Source: Pilatotrama ljubarskyi
Taxonomy: Eukaryota; Basidiomycota; Agaricomycetes; Polyporales; Polyporaceae
Reading direction: 5' to 3'
Assembly (NCBI GenBank): GCA_022385805.1
Contig: MU277699.1
Coordinates: 178,092 to 242,091, forward strand
Length of the DNA stretch: 64,000 nucleotides
Below are positions 1 through 9,602 of the stretch, piece by piece (within the stretch, counting starts at the first letter, position 1; each line of letters opens with the position of its first letter). The notes below the pieces were generated by a model, which was given only the letters and a program-made list of their open reading frames with translations, searched no databases and had not been told where the DNA came from. Made by a program: the position numbers and the translations under genes.

Positions 1-460
1 CAATCCACTCATGGCCTAAGAAGAGATCTGCCTTCCCCAGGTCGGTCACTAGGAACTGAAGGCGCTCCCGATGATCACCAATGCGCAACCATAGAGTGAC
101 GTAGTGGGTGATACTACCTCCTACATTTGGCGAGCCATCCGCATTATACACAGCGATTGGCTGCTCAAATGGGTGCATGGTGAGATTAGCCCGTCGAACC
201 AGATCTCGATGTACGCAAGAGCCTGTGCAACCCGTGTCCACCAAACCCACCAAGTCCATCTTGGCCCCCGTCTCCGGATTCTCAATCTCCACCGGTATGT
301 CCAGCTGATGCCTAGCGCCAGTTCCCCGTACCACCTTGAAATAGCGAGGACCCTCAGAGGTAATGCTGAACACATTGGTTTTGGTGTCCGCCGCGCTCGG
401 ACTAGTTTTTCCGATGTTTTTGGGTTTTTCATTTACTGAAGTAGTAGTGGTACAACCCAT
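1..460 (-). CDS. Ty3/gypsy Pol, N-terminal part with retropepsin (partial)
   Basis: The minus strand is open from an ATG at 458-460 to the left edge, so the protein continues outside the window. It contains a retropepsin-like aspartic protease: an active-site segment LVDTGCTGSCVHRDL about 95-110 residues in, and further on a FLGHEWI segment at the window edge, the usual end of the protease in fungal Ty3/gypsy polyproteins. The protease would cut the Gag-Pol precursor; reverse transcriptase, RNase H and integrase should lie to the left of position 1. It lies about 100 nt downstream of the gag stop in the same orientation. The D-T-G triad is intact and there is no stop in the visible part, so this copy may be fairly young. 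Whether Pol is made by its own start or by a frameshift from gag cannot be decided here. Confidence 0.85.
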   Translation of the reverse strand, partial: MGCTTTTSVNEKPKNIGKTSPSAADTKTNVFSITSEGPRYFKVVRGTGARHQLDIPVEIENPETGAKMDLVGLVDTGCTGSCVHRDLVRRANLTMHPFEQPIAVYNADGSPNVGGSITHYVTLWLRIGDHRERLQFLVTDLGKADLFLGHEWI

Positions 461-561
461 AGTAGGGTGAGAGGGAGAGCTAGTCGGAGAAACTATGTTA
501 CAAGATTGAGCGGGGAGTGGGACTGAAGGTGATGAGATACAAGGGAAGCGTGATGGTGCGG

Positions 562-1569
562 TCACACACTCCCTAATTCGAAACCCTGCGCAGCGAAGTC
601 CTCGGGATCTTCAGCAGCCCAGCGACGCATCGACTCAACCAGCTCCTCACGTGCCTCCGGCTCTTCCCAGGCACGACGGACACGCTGCTGCTCCGGGCTC
701 CGGTTTGGGTAATGCCACGGCGAGCGACACGATCCGGCCTCGGATCTCTTGCTCCCACACTTCTGGCATGTGCGGTCAAGGTCCATTGATTGACCATGGC
801 CACCGTAGACGATGCCGGTGCCATCACGGCGTGTCGGGATGGGTGGGGCAGTAGAAGTTGAGGCAACAGGAGCTGGGTTACGCATGGACGGTGAGGGTGC
901 CGACGGAGCAGGACGAGAGGAGGAGGGGAACGCCAACAGTGAGGGGGCATGACCGCGAACGATCTGACCCTTGCGCCAGAAGGTGTCGATGTTGGTGATG
1001 CGAGTCTTCCAGTCCTCGTAGCTGGTGGGCTCCTCGCCAGATGCGTAGATGGTGTTGATGATCGACGGCTTCGAGTGACGCTCGACAAGGTCGATGAGGT
1101 GCTTGTCAGCGGTCGAGTAGCCGGCAAGATTGGCAAGCTCCTCGAACTCCTGGAAGAAGTCGGCTGCGGGGCGGCTACCCATGAGGCACTGCTCTAGATT
1201 CGCCTGGGCGGTCTTGACGACATTGGGGTCGACGTAGGTCTTGTCGACCTCCGTCCAGAAGTCGTCAAGGGACTCGAAGGTCCACTTGCCGCCGGGGAGG
1301 TGGTGCTTCTTGCAGAAGACGCGCCGCCAGCGCTCGATGTGGTCGCCACGGATGAAGGAGACAATTGTAGTGATTGCTCGATCCTTGTCCATGCTTCCCA
1401 CGTAGAGCTGAAGCTCTTGCTTCCAGGCGTCGTATCGCGCCTTAGTCCCATCGAAGGTGTCGGGCTCTTTGACCTTGGGTCGGGGGGACGAGGTCGGGAA
1501 CCGCTCGACAAGAGTCTGGACCGTCGCTTGGATGAAGGCTTGTGTGTCCTCGTCAATTTGTGGCGCCAT
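562..1569 (-). CDS. Ty3/gypsy Gag (capsid and zinc-knuckle) protein
   Basis: A 335-residue open frame with the layout of a fungal Ty3/gypsy Gag. A helical capsid region (about residues 30-200) includes the segments EPDTFDGTKARYDAWKQELQ and FFQEFEELANLAGY. A Pro/Ser linker follows, then a Cys/His cluster CQKCG...C...WH near residue 270. The spacing C-x2-C-x9-C-x4-H differs from the classical C-x2-C-x4-H-x4-C knuckle. Gag would form the virus-like particle and package element RNA. The same frame stays open upstream of the ATG at 1569 (for example NPFAFSAPPVTPSVPS just before it), so the true start is probably further up, possibly at an ATG at 1889 that lies in a different frame. Pol follows directly downstream on the same strand. 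Confidence 0.85.
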   Translation of the reverse strand: MAPQIDEDTQAFIQATVQTLVERFPTSSPRPKVKEPDTFDGTKARYDAWKQELQLYVGSMDKDRAITTIVSFIRGDHIERWRRVFCKKHHLPGGKWTFESLDDFWTEVDKTYVDPNVVKTAQANLEQCLMGSRPAADFFQEFEELANLAGYSTADKHLIDLVERHSKPSIINTIYASGEEPTSYEDWKTRITNIDTFWRKGQIVRGHAPSLLAFPSSSRPAPSAPSPSMRNPAPVASTSTAPPIPTRRDGTGIVYGGHGQSMDLDRTCQKCGSKRSEAGSCRSPWHYPNRSPEQQRVRRAWEEPEAREELVESMRRWAAEDPEDFAAQGFELGSV

Positions 1570-2610
1570 CGCTCTTGTTGTGCAATGAGTTTCGGGTGCG
1601 GAGGTGGTAGCGGTGGCTTCGACGGAAGGGACGGATGGGGTGACGGGAGGTGCAGAAAATGCGAAGGGGTTGTGCTTGCGAGGGGCGCGCCGGTGGCAGT
1701 CAAGGTCGGGCCGCTGCTCACGGTCGACGTCGGACGTGCACGAGTCGGCAGGGCTTGCGCAAGCGGAACGGGAGGGGTAGGTGGTACGCTCGGGGAGACG
1801 GCCGGTGGGGGCGCACGAGTCACGTGCGCGGGAGGCGGAGAGGGCTCGGGGGTGTAGGATTCGAGGAGAGTATCGTAGTCACAGTCCATGCGAAACGGAG
1901 CCGGTCCACCGTCTCAGAACGGTGCGCCTGCAGTCGAGTTATTTAGACTCGACCCGGACAGGAAACCGGTTGAGTAGCGTGAAGGGCTCGCCGAAGTGCT
2001 CGGGAGCTCGAACCCTTCAGAGGCCGTAACGCGCCTGCCTCAAAAGGCTGACTGACGCGTGGGGTTTTCCTACAGTAGAGATAGGCAGCGAGAGACGGAA
2101 CACGTAGCGAGCACTGTACCAAGGCTATCGTAGGGTGGTCTCCGGTTGTCGGCTGGCTGCTGGCACCGGAAAGGGGTGTGCGGTCGGAAAGTCGTCCAAC
2201 GGCGCAGAAAAGCGGTTTTCGACGTGGATTTTCGAGACGGTTCGAGAAGGCGACCCAGGGGTTCGTCCTAGGACGCAAGAAGACCAGAGAGGAAAGAAGA
2301 AGCAGGAGAAGGAGACGACGACGAAGAGAGGAGGAGATGGGCGCTAAACGCGGTGCACCAGCGTAGACGCTCGGGACTGTCGGTAACGGTAAATTTCGAT
2401 TTCGAGCCCGTTAGATGCCACGGATCGAAAAGGACAAGGGGTCGGCTTTGAGCTTATGATACGGCAGGCGAGGACGAGACGCCAGAGACGATATGGGGGA
2501 AAATGTACCAGCTCAAAGCCGAGGAGACGTTGCCCCAGCCCGAGGGTGCTTATATTGAGTACTGTAACTCTGAGCTTATCTCGTGTATCTTACTATCACT
2601 AACAAAGTAA
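1570..2610 (-). mobile_element. 5' leader and probable LTR of the Ty3/gypsy element
   Basis: This stretch lies upstream of gag on the minus strand. An ATG at 1889 opens a frame starting MDCDYDTLLESYTPEPSP, which reads like a Gag N-terminus but is out of frame with the gag at 1569. Reading leftwards on the minus strand, a possible LTR start (TGTTAGTGATAG) sits at about 2604, with an AATATAAGC sequence some 50 nt further on that could be its TATA box. A 21-bp palindrome with 7-bp arms (GTCGAGT/ACTCGAC) lies at 1933-1953. I could not fix the inner LTR border, a primer-binding site or the target-site duplication, because the second LTR is outside the window. Confidence 0.4.
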
Positions 2611-3301
2611 CTACGCATAACGGAAGCGCTCGTATGGTGCTCGTAACATAAGCGCGACTGTAGCACGATCATGGGCGCTTATAGAACGTGTATCTGCATT
2701 CTGCTGGCTGCAGAGGTTACGCTGAGTCCACACCGTTGGGGGTCTCCGAGGTTGCTCATCTCCATGGACAGCGGACTGTCTCTACGCCCGCAACATCGGT
2801 AATATTATGACATACGGTTTTACTAGCGGTCACCGAAGGATCATGATTGGACCTGTGCATGCCCGGTCAAATTATGATGGGATTGCCACAAGATGAATTG
2901 CGGCGACACGGTGGCGGACCGCTCGTTCGATTCGTCTAGGCCCATCATGCGCTTTGGAAGTAGGTGCGTACACTACGGTTCATCGAGAACGTCTTCATGA
3001 TACAGACTTGTCCTACGCCGACACTTTCAAGGCTACAGCATAGCATTGCAAGAGGACGACGGTTCTTCCGGGAGCATGTAAGTCGGACACCTCGGCGTGC
3101 TCACCGTCCATCACCTAGTACAGAGTCCAGACTGCCTCTGCAACGGTCTGGCCGCAGCCGCTGGTTTAGAGTGAGATACTGTATCAACTACGGCTTCGAT
3201 GCGAGGCACTCACATGAAGAATTTGCCAGTGTCACGGGGTTTTGCAAATGGTCTTGCGCCCAATGAGTAAAAATTGGTGCGCTCAACCTCAGAATGCCCC
3301 G
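2611..3301. other. intergenic, no gene seen
   Basis: Sequence between the retroelement and the inverted-repeat transposon. Open frames here are short and show no motif I recognise. Confidence 0.5.
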
Positions 3302-4020
3302 TACTATCCCTACCACGGATATGCAAAAGTACACAGTAATGCAAATCTGCAATAGCGCGGCATCCGCTCATGCTCTTCTCTCGCTTCTTTTTGTAGTATG
3401 TTCGGAATGCTATAGAGAGGCCATATATGTAGTTTGAACGGGGTAGACGGAGAATTGCGGTCTACAGGTCTGAAATACTCGTTTTGAGAGCCAATGTACC
3501 CACTTCTGCAACTGCTGATGCCCAGATCCCGCTGCAGCTTCTTAACCGATTAACCTCAAATTTCGGATATGAGCTTCGCTGAGCCTTTCGCACCAGTCAG
3601 GCTTGGCCGATCCGTACTCTGTATCCTAGAAGAGTAGGAATACAAACAATGTGGCTGAAGTGTGCTCAGGGAGGGAGGGTTTCGCACTCCGCTACCAAGC
3701 GATAGTAGCCGAGAGTGGCATTCGTGAATCCCTTCTGCGAGGCTTGCAGTGGCAGGACGGTCGGCAGGGTATCGCCGATTTACGCGAATCGGAGTACAAT
3801 TCGCTTGCGCGACGAGGATGTGCATTACCCTGAACTTTTCATGCCCCTCACCGGAAGTGCCCCAACCGAGCTTGTACGCCATCGTTCACCACGAAAACTC
3901 ACAAAAGTGAAGGTCAGACCGTATAGAATATGCTCACGAAGTTTCAGGTGGTACGGTGAAGATGTGCTAGAGCTGTAGCCTAAGCGCCTCAGGATTTGCA
4001 TATCCGTGGTAGGGATAGTA
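3302..4020. mobile_element. MITE-like DNA transposon with 26-bp terminal inverted repeats
   Basis: The 26 bases at 3302-3327 (beginning TACTATCCCTACCACGG) are repeated exactly as reverse complement at 3995-4020. If the outermost TA on each side is the target-site duplication, the element proper is 3304-4018 with ends CTATCCCTACC...GGTAGGGATAG, the arrangement expected for a Tc1/mariner-type element. The interior of about 670 bp has no open frame resembling a transposase, so this is non-autonomous. It ends about 250 bp upstream of the Egh16-like gene and may form part of its promoter region. Confidence 0.85.
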
Positions 4021-4079
4021 TGTGATTCTCTCCGGGACCTCAAGTCATGATGCGACACTCATATCGCCATCCGACTCGT

Positions 4080-4086
4080 TTAAATA
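4080..4086 (+). promoter_or_regulatory. candidate TATA box of the Egh16-like gene
   Basis: TTTAAATAG about 185 bp before the ATG at 4268, just outside the right end of the inverted-repeat element. Confidence 0.35.
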
Positions 4087-4267
4087 GCTGGGATATCTCG
4101 CGAAGTTCCTCACCACTGCGCACTTGTGCATTCTTGTCTACAGCACACTACCTGAGGCCGGTTCCTCTCCAAATCCGTCGTCTACTTCAGGCCCTTCGAC
4201 TCATCGCCGTTCATTCCTTTGTCGAACTGCACCTTCGCGTACGATTCCCTCGCCACCCGCCCCTGCC

Positions 4268-5236
4268 ATGTTATCCAAGAGCCTCGTTGCGGTCGCTCTG
4301 CTCTTCTTGAGCGTTTCTCTCCAGGCCCACGCGCAGGCCGCCGTCTTCCCAGCCCTGGGTGTCGAGGGCACACCCACCAGCAGCGATGTGCAGCGTCCCT
4401 CGAAGCACAGCGAGTGCGGTAACGTCATCGTTCTCCATAACCTCGACTTGTCTCAGCCCGTCAAGGCCGACAAGAGCGGCAAGTTCTCTGCAAAGGTCAT
4501 CAACTTCGTGGCGTGAGTGTCTCAGCGCATGAACTCAGATGAACGCACGCTAATCGACATCGTGAAATAGAGGAAAGGACGGTTCTCGCGAGCTGACCGC
4601 TCAGGTCGACCCGACGGGCACGGGGAAGTCGTTCGTCCCTGCAGAGATCCTCAAGAACGGAGACAAGGTCAGTCTCAGATCCGGGACGGCCTCAGCAAAG
4701 CGCGGCTTGACCGACATCATGCTGTCTGCTAGAACCCAGCCAGTACGGGCACTCAGGACATCGTCGCCCAGCTCCCTGAGGGCGTGTCGTGTTCTGGCGG
4801 CGCGTCGGGGAACAGTTGCCTCGTGTCCTTCACTACGACGGGAGGATTCGGGACCTGCGTCGTCGTGCAGCAAGGTGCGGCTCGCAGCTCAAAGGCGGCC
4901 TCCGCAACATCGACTCCAGCGGCTGCATCCAAGACCAAGGCTTCTGGTACCAAGCACACCAAAGTCGCCACGAAGGCTACCGCTACGGCTAAGGCGAAGA
5001 CGAAGGCAAAGGCGACTAAAGCGAAGTTCCTTCGCGCCGCGTCTGCGTCTGTGGCACCTGCTTCCGGCGAATCCCAGGAGCCAGAGCAGAAGTTCGCTCA
5101 GCAGCAAGTCCAGGTAAAGGTGCGTACTTGCTCATACGATATGGCACGGCGAGAGAGGTGGCTTACCCGCGGTCTGCACACTCGCCATCAGGGTTCGCAG
5201 AAGCGGCGCTCTGTCCGCTACGCCAGGGACGCGTGA
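4268..5236 (+). CDS. secreted Egh16-like (GAS1/MAS-type) protein
   Basis: Exons 4268-4512, 4571-4667, 4733-5119 and 5192-5236, joined by GT..AG introns. The product opens with a signal peptide (MLSKSLVAVALLFLSVSLQA). The body carries features of the Egh16/GAS1 family: a segment LTAQVDPTGTGKSFVPAEI and a Cys-containing end VSCSGGASGNSC followed by GGFGTCVV. Members are small secreted proteins first noticed in plant-infecting fungi as appressorium-stage proteins; in wood-decay fungi the role is unknown. The usual domain is followed by an unusual C-terminal tail rich in Lys, Ala, Thr and Ser (about residues 155-225), then Gln-rich and basic residues. The last intron (5120-5191) has no stop in frame, so a read-through form is possible. 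Family call is by motif recall, not by search. Confidence 0.65.
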
Positions 5237-5837
5237 AGAAGGCTCCCCGCACTGCAGAAGAGAACGATCGGAGGTGGCTCGGGCCTTCTGTTGTAGTGGG
5301 GTGGCGAGGTTCACACCTAGTTGTGTACAATGCTAGTGGTCATTATTGTTTTCCTGTAGCTGTTGCATCGTCCGATCAGAGCAGTGCTCGTGTTCCCTCG
5401 TGCCATGTCTTTACGGATGCAAACCGGCTGCAGCTGAGCACCCTTACAGAACAAGTCCCCGTAAGTGGCTGGTATTGCGTCGACCACGATTCTCCGAGAT
5501 CGGGTTCTCAGGGAGAGAGGGGGTCGTGAAGCTATCTCCGTCCGAGACGTTCTGATTCACAACTGGCCGACCTGGAACGGATGTACTGCAAACAAGCCTT
5601 CGGTCGCTCTGCCTGCTAGTGCTCAACGGCCAAGCGAAACTAATCACGTCGACAACGTGAACTTCGACAGGGATTACTCCTGTTACACCCACAAAAGAGG
5701 AACCGCAATGACTAAGGACGTATCAAGTCGCTGTACGATCGCCCCTCATGCCCATTAATATTCCCGAGGGCCCGATATCAAGGTCATATTTACCTTGAAA
5801 TCCGTTGCGAACGTGGGTGTGCATACACACGACCCCA

Positions 5838-5868
<31 letters not shown>

Positions 5869-6671
5869 CGGCTCTTCGATCCTTATTCAAATATACATTC
5901 TTCTTCTACTGAGAACTACCTACCCACCGACCCCTTCTTCTTTGTATGTATGTACGGAATGCAGCGAACACAGACGCGGACGATGTACGAGAGATGGGCG
6001 CCCACGCGCAAGCGCAAGAGCACAACTACGGGTACGGGGTAAGGGTGAGGGCGGCCGGGTGGATGAGGATGAGGATGAGAGCGAGAGAGGTAAGATGATA
6101 CAGCCGACACGAGGCGCAAAGTTCACCGGAGGGAGCTGAGAGGAGACGACGACAGAGGGAGGAGAGCGATCAAGACAAGACGTGCACGGGGGACGAGGGG
6201 TAGTGCGGCTAAGGTAGAGTCAAAGTCCGATGGGCCAAGAAGGGCTGACGGGAACCGGTGCGATTAGGGGCGGGTTGTGAGATAGGGTGGGTGCGTCCGG
6301 CAAGCCGGGCGGTGCATCATGCGAAACGAGCGGCGCAGCAGCGCGTGTGGATATTGTACTGGAGGCAGGGGGGTCAAGTGAGCGGTCGTGAGGGGGCGGG
6401 GGAGCCGGGCTGGTCGTGACGCGGGGGATGCGGGGAAACACGCGGGGAAGCGGGGGTTGGGGGTGTGTAGGTGCGAAGTCCGTCTGTGGTCTCGGTATCT
6501 CGGGTCGTCTGTCACGGCTCTGCCGGTAGGAACGATGCGTGTCATGCAGCAAGACGGATAGGAACGTGGTATGTACGGGGGCGGGAGGGATGGCGAGGCG
6601 GAGGAAGCGGGCGAGTGAGGGTGGTGGCGGGCTGCAGGTGCAGGGGTAACAAGGCCACGCCGAACACGCGT
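5237..6671. other. intergenic region between the Egh16-like gene and CDC55
   Basis: No gene supported. Open frames here are low-complexity (Pro/Arg-rich) and conflict on the two strands. The region includes the tetranucleotide repeat listed separately and a purine-rich stretch around 6050-6180. Confidence 0.5.
5838..5870. repeat. (GCAC)n microsatellite
   Basis: About eight uninterrupted copies of GCAC. A simple tandem repeat; there are no spacers, so it is not a CRISPR array. Confidence 0.95.
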
Positions 6672-8508
6672 TCACGCCGCGCTGTACAGGAACAGATTGT
6701 TCGTTGCTGCGATCTACGCGGATAGAAGGGCGGACGACCCGAATAGCTCAGCATGAGGTCATGGGCACGGAGAGGCGCCGTGATACTCACCGCGATGGTG
6801 TTTTCCCGGGGATGCCAGCTTGCGTGCAGGATCTTCTTGTTGAAGTCGAGTGTCTCGAGCGCCATGTTCTCGCGCATCCCGCCTGGGCGCATACCGTTCT
6901 TCATGCCGGGCTTGTTGCCTGGCAGCGGTCCGCCGAGCTTCTTGGCCTTGAACGCAGACTTGTCCGCTTGCAGCACGACGTCATTGAGGGTGTCCACGTC
7001 AAATATGCGGAAATAGTTGTGGTACGAGCCCGTAAGGACGTGCCTACGTCATAGTAGACCGCGGTCAGCATCAACCGAGGTGAAAGCCGCACGCCGTGGG
7101 CAGACGTCAAGCTCTACGAAGACTCACTTGTCGTCGCCACTCCATACACACTCGAACTTGTCGAAGATGCAGTCGTTCTCATACAGATCGCACAGCTTGC
7201 CCCGGAGGTGGTCGTGGATCGGAATCGTCTTCAAGGGCTTGTTCTCCATGTTGATGTCCCAGATCTTGAGGTTGAGGTAGTCGCGCGACAGGATGTAGCG
7301 TCCGTCGTGGCTGAATTTCACGTCCGATATCGATGAGATGATCTCGGAGAAGAAGGATCGGTTTGTTGGGTCCTCCTCCTCCTCGAACACTGATACGGGC
7401 ACACCGCCACAATGTCAGCGCTACCGCGATGGCACAGATGGGATGACATACTCTTCGCGTGCTTATCGCACAGTGCAGAGTCCCGCATGTCAGCAAGCTT
7501 GATGTTGCTTTTCGAGCTGCTGTACATGAAGAGGTTGCAATGTATCGGGTGGAACTCGGCCGCGGTGATGACTTCCGTAAGCTCCTCCATGTTTGCCGGC
7601 TTGATATCGACGATGTCTTGACGAATGTTCAGGACGTGATGCACGCGCAGACGCAGATGCAGGAGACTCACTGAAGCTGCGATCGCTGATGTCCAGGTTC
7701 CACAAGTTAATCCGCAGGTCATCCGCGGAGATGAACGTCTCCTGGTCCGAGTTGACAGAGATCGAATGTATGTGATATGCATGCGCGTTGGCATACACTT
7801 TCCGTGGTACAGCAGCGATGATGTTGTCTTGGAGCGTCATGCGTGGAAGTCTCAGATTCTGTTGAAGGATCGGTGCGGGTAGCGATCTCTGGCCCTCGAG
7901 GAGGTTGCTTTCCGCCACCACCCGTAATGACTTTTCAAACACTTTCCATAGTTTGATCGTCTTGTCTGGGAGGGAGTTAGAGCTGCTCATGCATGGATGC
8001 TGTTTCGTGTAGGCGGCATACCATTGGTGGACAAGAGGAAGTGTGCGGCATTCTGTCGCTTGCACCACTTGATCTTGTTGATCTTCTCCTCGATCTCCAG
8101 CGACTTGAGGTAGTCGAATTCGGGCTCGTGTGATTGGAATTCAGTGTAGAACTTGTACTCGCAGCCCTTTTTCTGCGTGAAGCCCAATGACGCGGGTGAG
8201 CACAGGACGATCGACCTGCAGAACGCGGTGACGGAAGAGACGCGCGACGCACCATCTCATTGCGCTCGAACAGAACGACACGGCCGCCCTTGTCTCCAGT
8301 AGCAAGGTAGTTGCCTGTAGAGTCAAACTCGACGGTCGAGATGATGTCGGCTGTAAGGGTCAGGAGGACACGATAAGACGCTGAACGGGACAGAGTGGCT
8401 CGAGGAGGAGGGCGGCGACTGACCTTCGGTGATGTCTTCTACCTCGCCCTTGTCGCCGAAGCATTGGGCAAACCGCCAACCACCTGAGGAGGACGCGTCC
8501 TGATCCAT
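6672..8508 (-). CDS. CDC55: protein phosphatase 2A regulatory subunit B (B55/PR55)
   Basis: Eight exons on the minus strand: 8508-8424, 8350-8253, 8172-8022, 7965-7672, 7616-7452, 7389-7128, 7043-6791 and 6713-6672. Joined they give 449 codons, the normal family length. B55 is a seven-bladed WD40 propeller that directs the PP2A core enzyme to its substrates and helps control mitotic exit. Hallmark segments are [89 protein letters not shown] and [14 protein letters not shown], with the usual end (I)AATNNLFLY. The ATG at 8508 is the first in frame. The gene is divergent from COX9 and shares a 370-bp promoter interval with it. Confidence 0.97.
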
Positions 8509-8878
8509 GATCAAAGTGCGAGAGGGAGGTGCGATGGGCTGTGCGGAGTGGTATGTGGGGGTGCGTGGCTAGGCGCGGGCGATGGTCGGGGGAGCTTGGC
8601 TGTCACGGCGGTGGTCGTGCTGGGTGTCGAGCGGCGTGTTACGGACGTCGGGTGCGATGGCGGCGAGGGAGGCGGGTGCGATGAGCGTGGATGGGTGCGA
8701 GTGCTCCAGTCGCCGGCTGTCCGACTCCAGTCCAGTCCACGGCAGGGCCTCCCTGTTGACGCGTGTTTGGCTCGTGCCCTCCGTCCCTCTCGCGCCGGCG
8801 CCTCGCCCTCTCCTTCCTCCCGACTTTGCCCTCCCGTCGTCCTCGTCACCGTCCCCGCCGTCGAGCAAGCACCCAACG
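8509..8878. promoter_or_regulatory. shared promoter interval between CDC55 (-) and COX9 (+)
   Basis: 370 bp between two divergent start codons, holding both 5' untranslated regions and promoters. It is G/C-rich with pyrimidine tracts before COX9. I see no clear TATA box in either direction. Confidence 0.6.
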
Positions 8879-9248
8879 ATGCCCATCGCACCCATCACCG
8901 GAAAGCTCAGGAAGCGCTTTTGGCTCGACCTCACCACCGCCCTCGGCCTCGGCGTCAGCGCAGGCTACGCGTTCTGGTCAGTCGCCCTCGCATTTCTCCC
9001 TCGTGCGTCATTCCAACTCATGCCCTCCGAACAGGTATGGCGTGCACCTCAAGCATGGTAAGCACAACACTCCGCATCGCGTATGAGCACGACACGGCAT
9101 GCTTGGCCTCGTGCTGCACGCGTTCCGCATCTGCGCTCGTTCTGAAATGCGTTTACTGACTCGTTGCATCTCCTCCTATCTGCGAACAGTCCAGCGCCAG
9201 GAGGAGTTCTACCTGAAGCTCGAGCGGGCCAAGCAGCAGGAGCAGTAA
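8879..9248 (+). CDS. COX9: cytochrome c oxidase subunit VIIa (COX9 type)
   Basis: Three exons, 8879-8976, 9035-9057 (a 23-nt micro-exon) and 9190-9248, give 59 codons plus stop, the length of yeast Cox9. The protein begins MPIAPITGKLRKRFWLDLTT, continues into a single transmembrane helix (ALGLGVSAGYAFWYGVHL), and ends with a charged tail RQEEFYLKLERAKQQEQ. Cox9 is a small nuclear-encoded subunit of complex IV in the mitochondrial inner membrane. It has no cleavable presequence, as usual for this family. Because of the short protein and micro-exon, automated gene finders may miss it. Confidence 0.92.
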
Positions 9249-9602
9249 ATATGAGGTCGTTCTGTACCGCATCCGCAATCCCATCGCTTTGCTTCCCCTA
9301 TCGTCCCTGCGCACACGGTCCACAGCAGTCGCCCGCCCGCAGGTACGCGCCCGTCGCGAGTCGCGACTCCCAGCCTGGACCGCATCCGGCGCGTTCTGGC
9401 ACATCTTCCTTGCTGCACATCTGCCGGAGAGTGTTAGGGCTACATTGCCAGGAACGTCGAACATCCATCCCGGGTTTGGCATCGGATGCGTATGAGCGTC
9501 ATAGAAAGAGAATAAATACATCATTAGTCGGTCTATCCTGGAGTCCCCGGCGCGGACGTCTCGCATATCGTATCCAGCATACATGACACGTGCAGCACCC
9601 AA
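9249..9602. other. convergent 3' interval between COX9 and the DnaJ gene
   Basis: 354 bp between two stop codons of converging genes; holds their 3' untranslated regions. No other feature seen. Confidence 0.5.

Noticed and set aside
5838..5870. Tandem repeats that could suggest a CRISPR array
   Set aside because: The units are 4 nt with no spacers, and the genome is eukaryotic. It is a microsatellite.
6220..6675. 151-codon Pro-rich minus-strand open frame
   Set aside because: It lies in the 3' region of CDC55 and has low-complexity composition explained by G/C-rich sequence.
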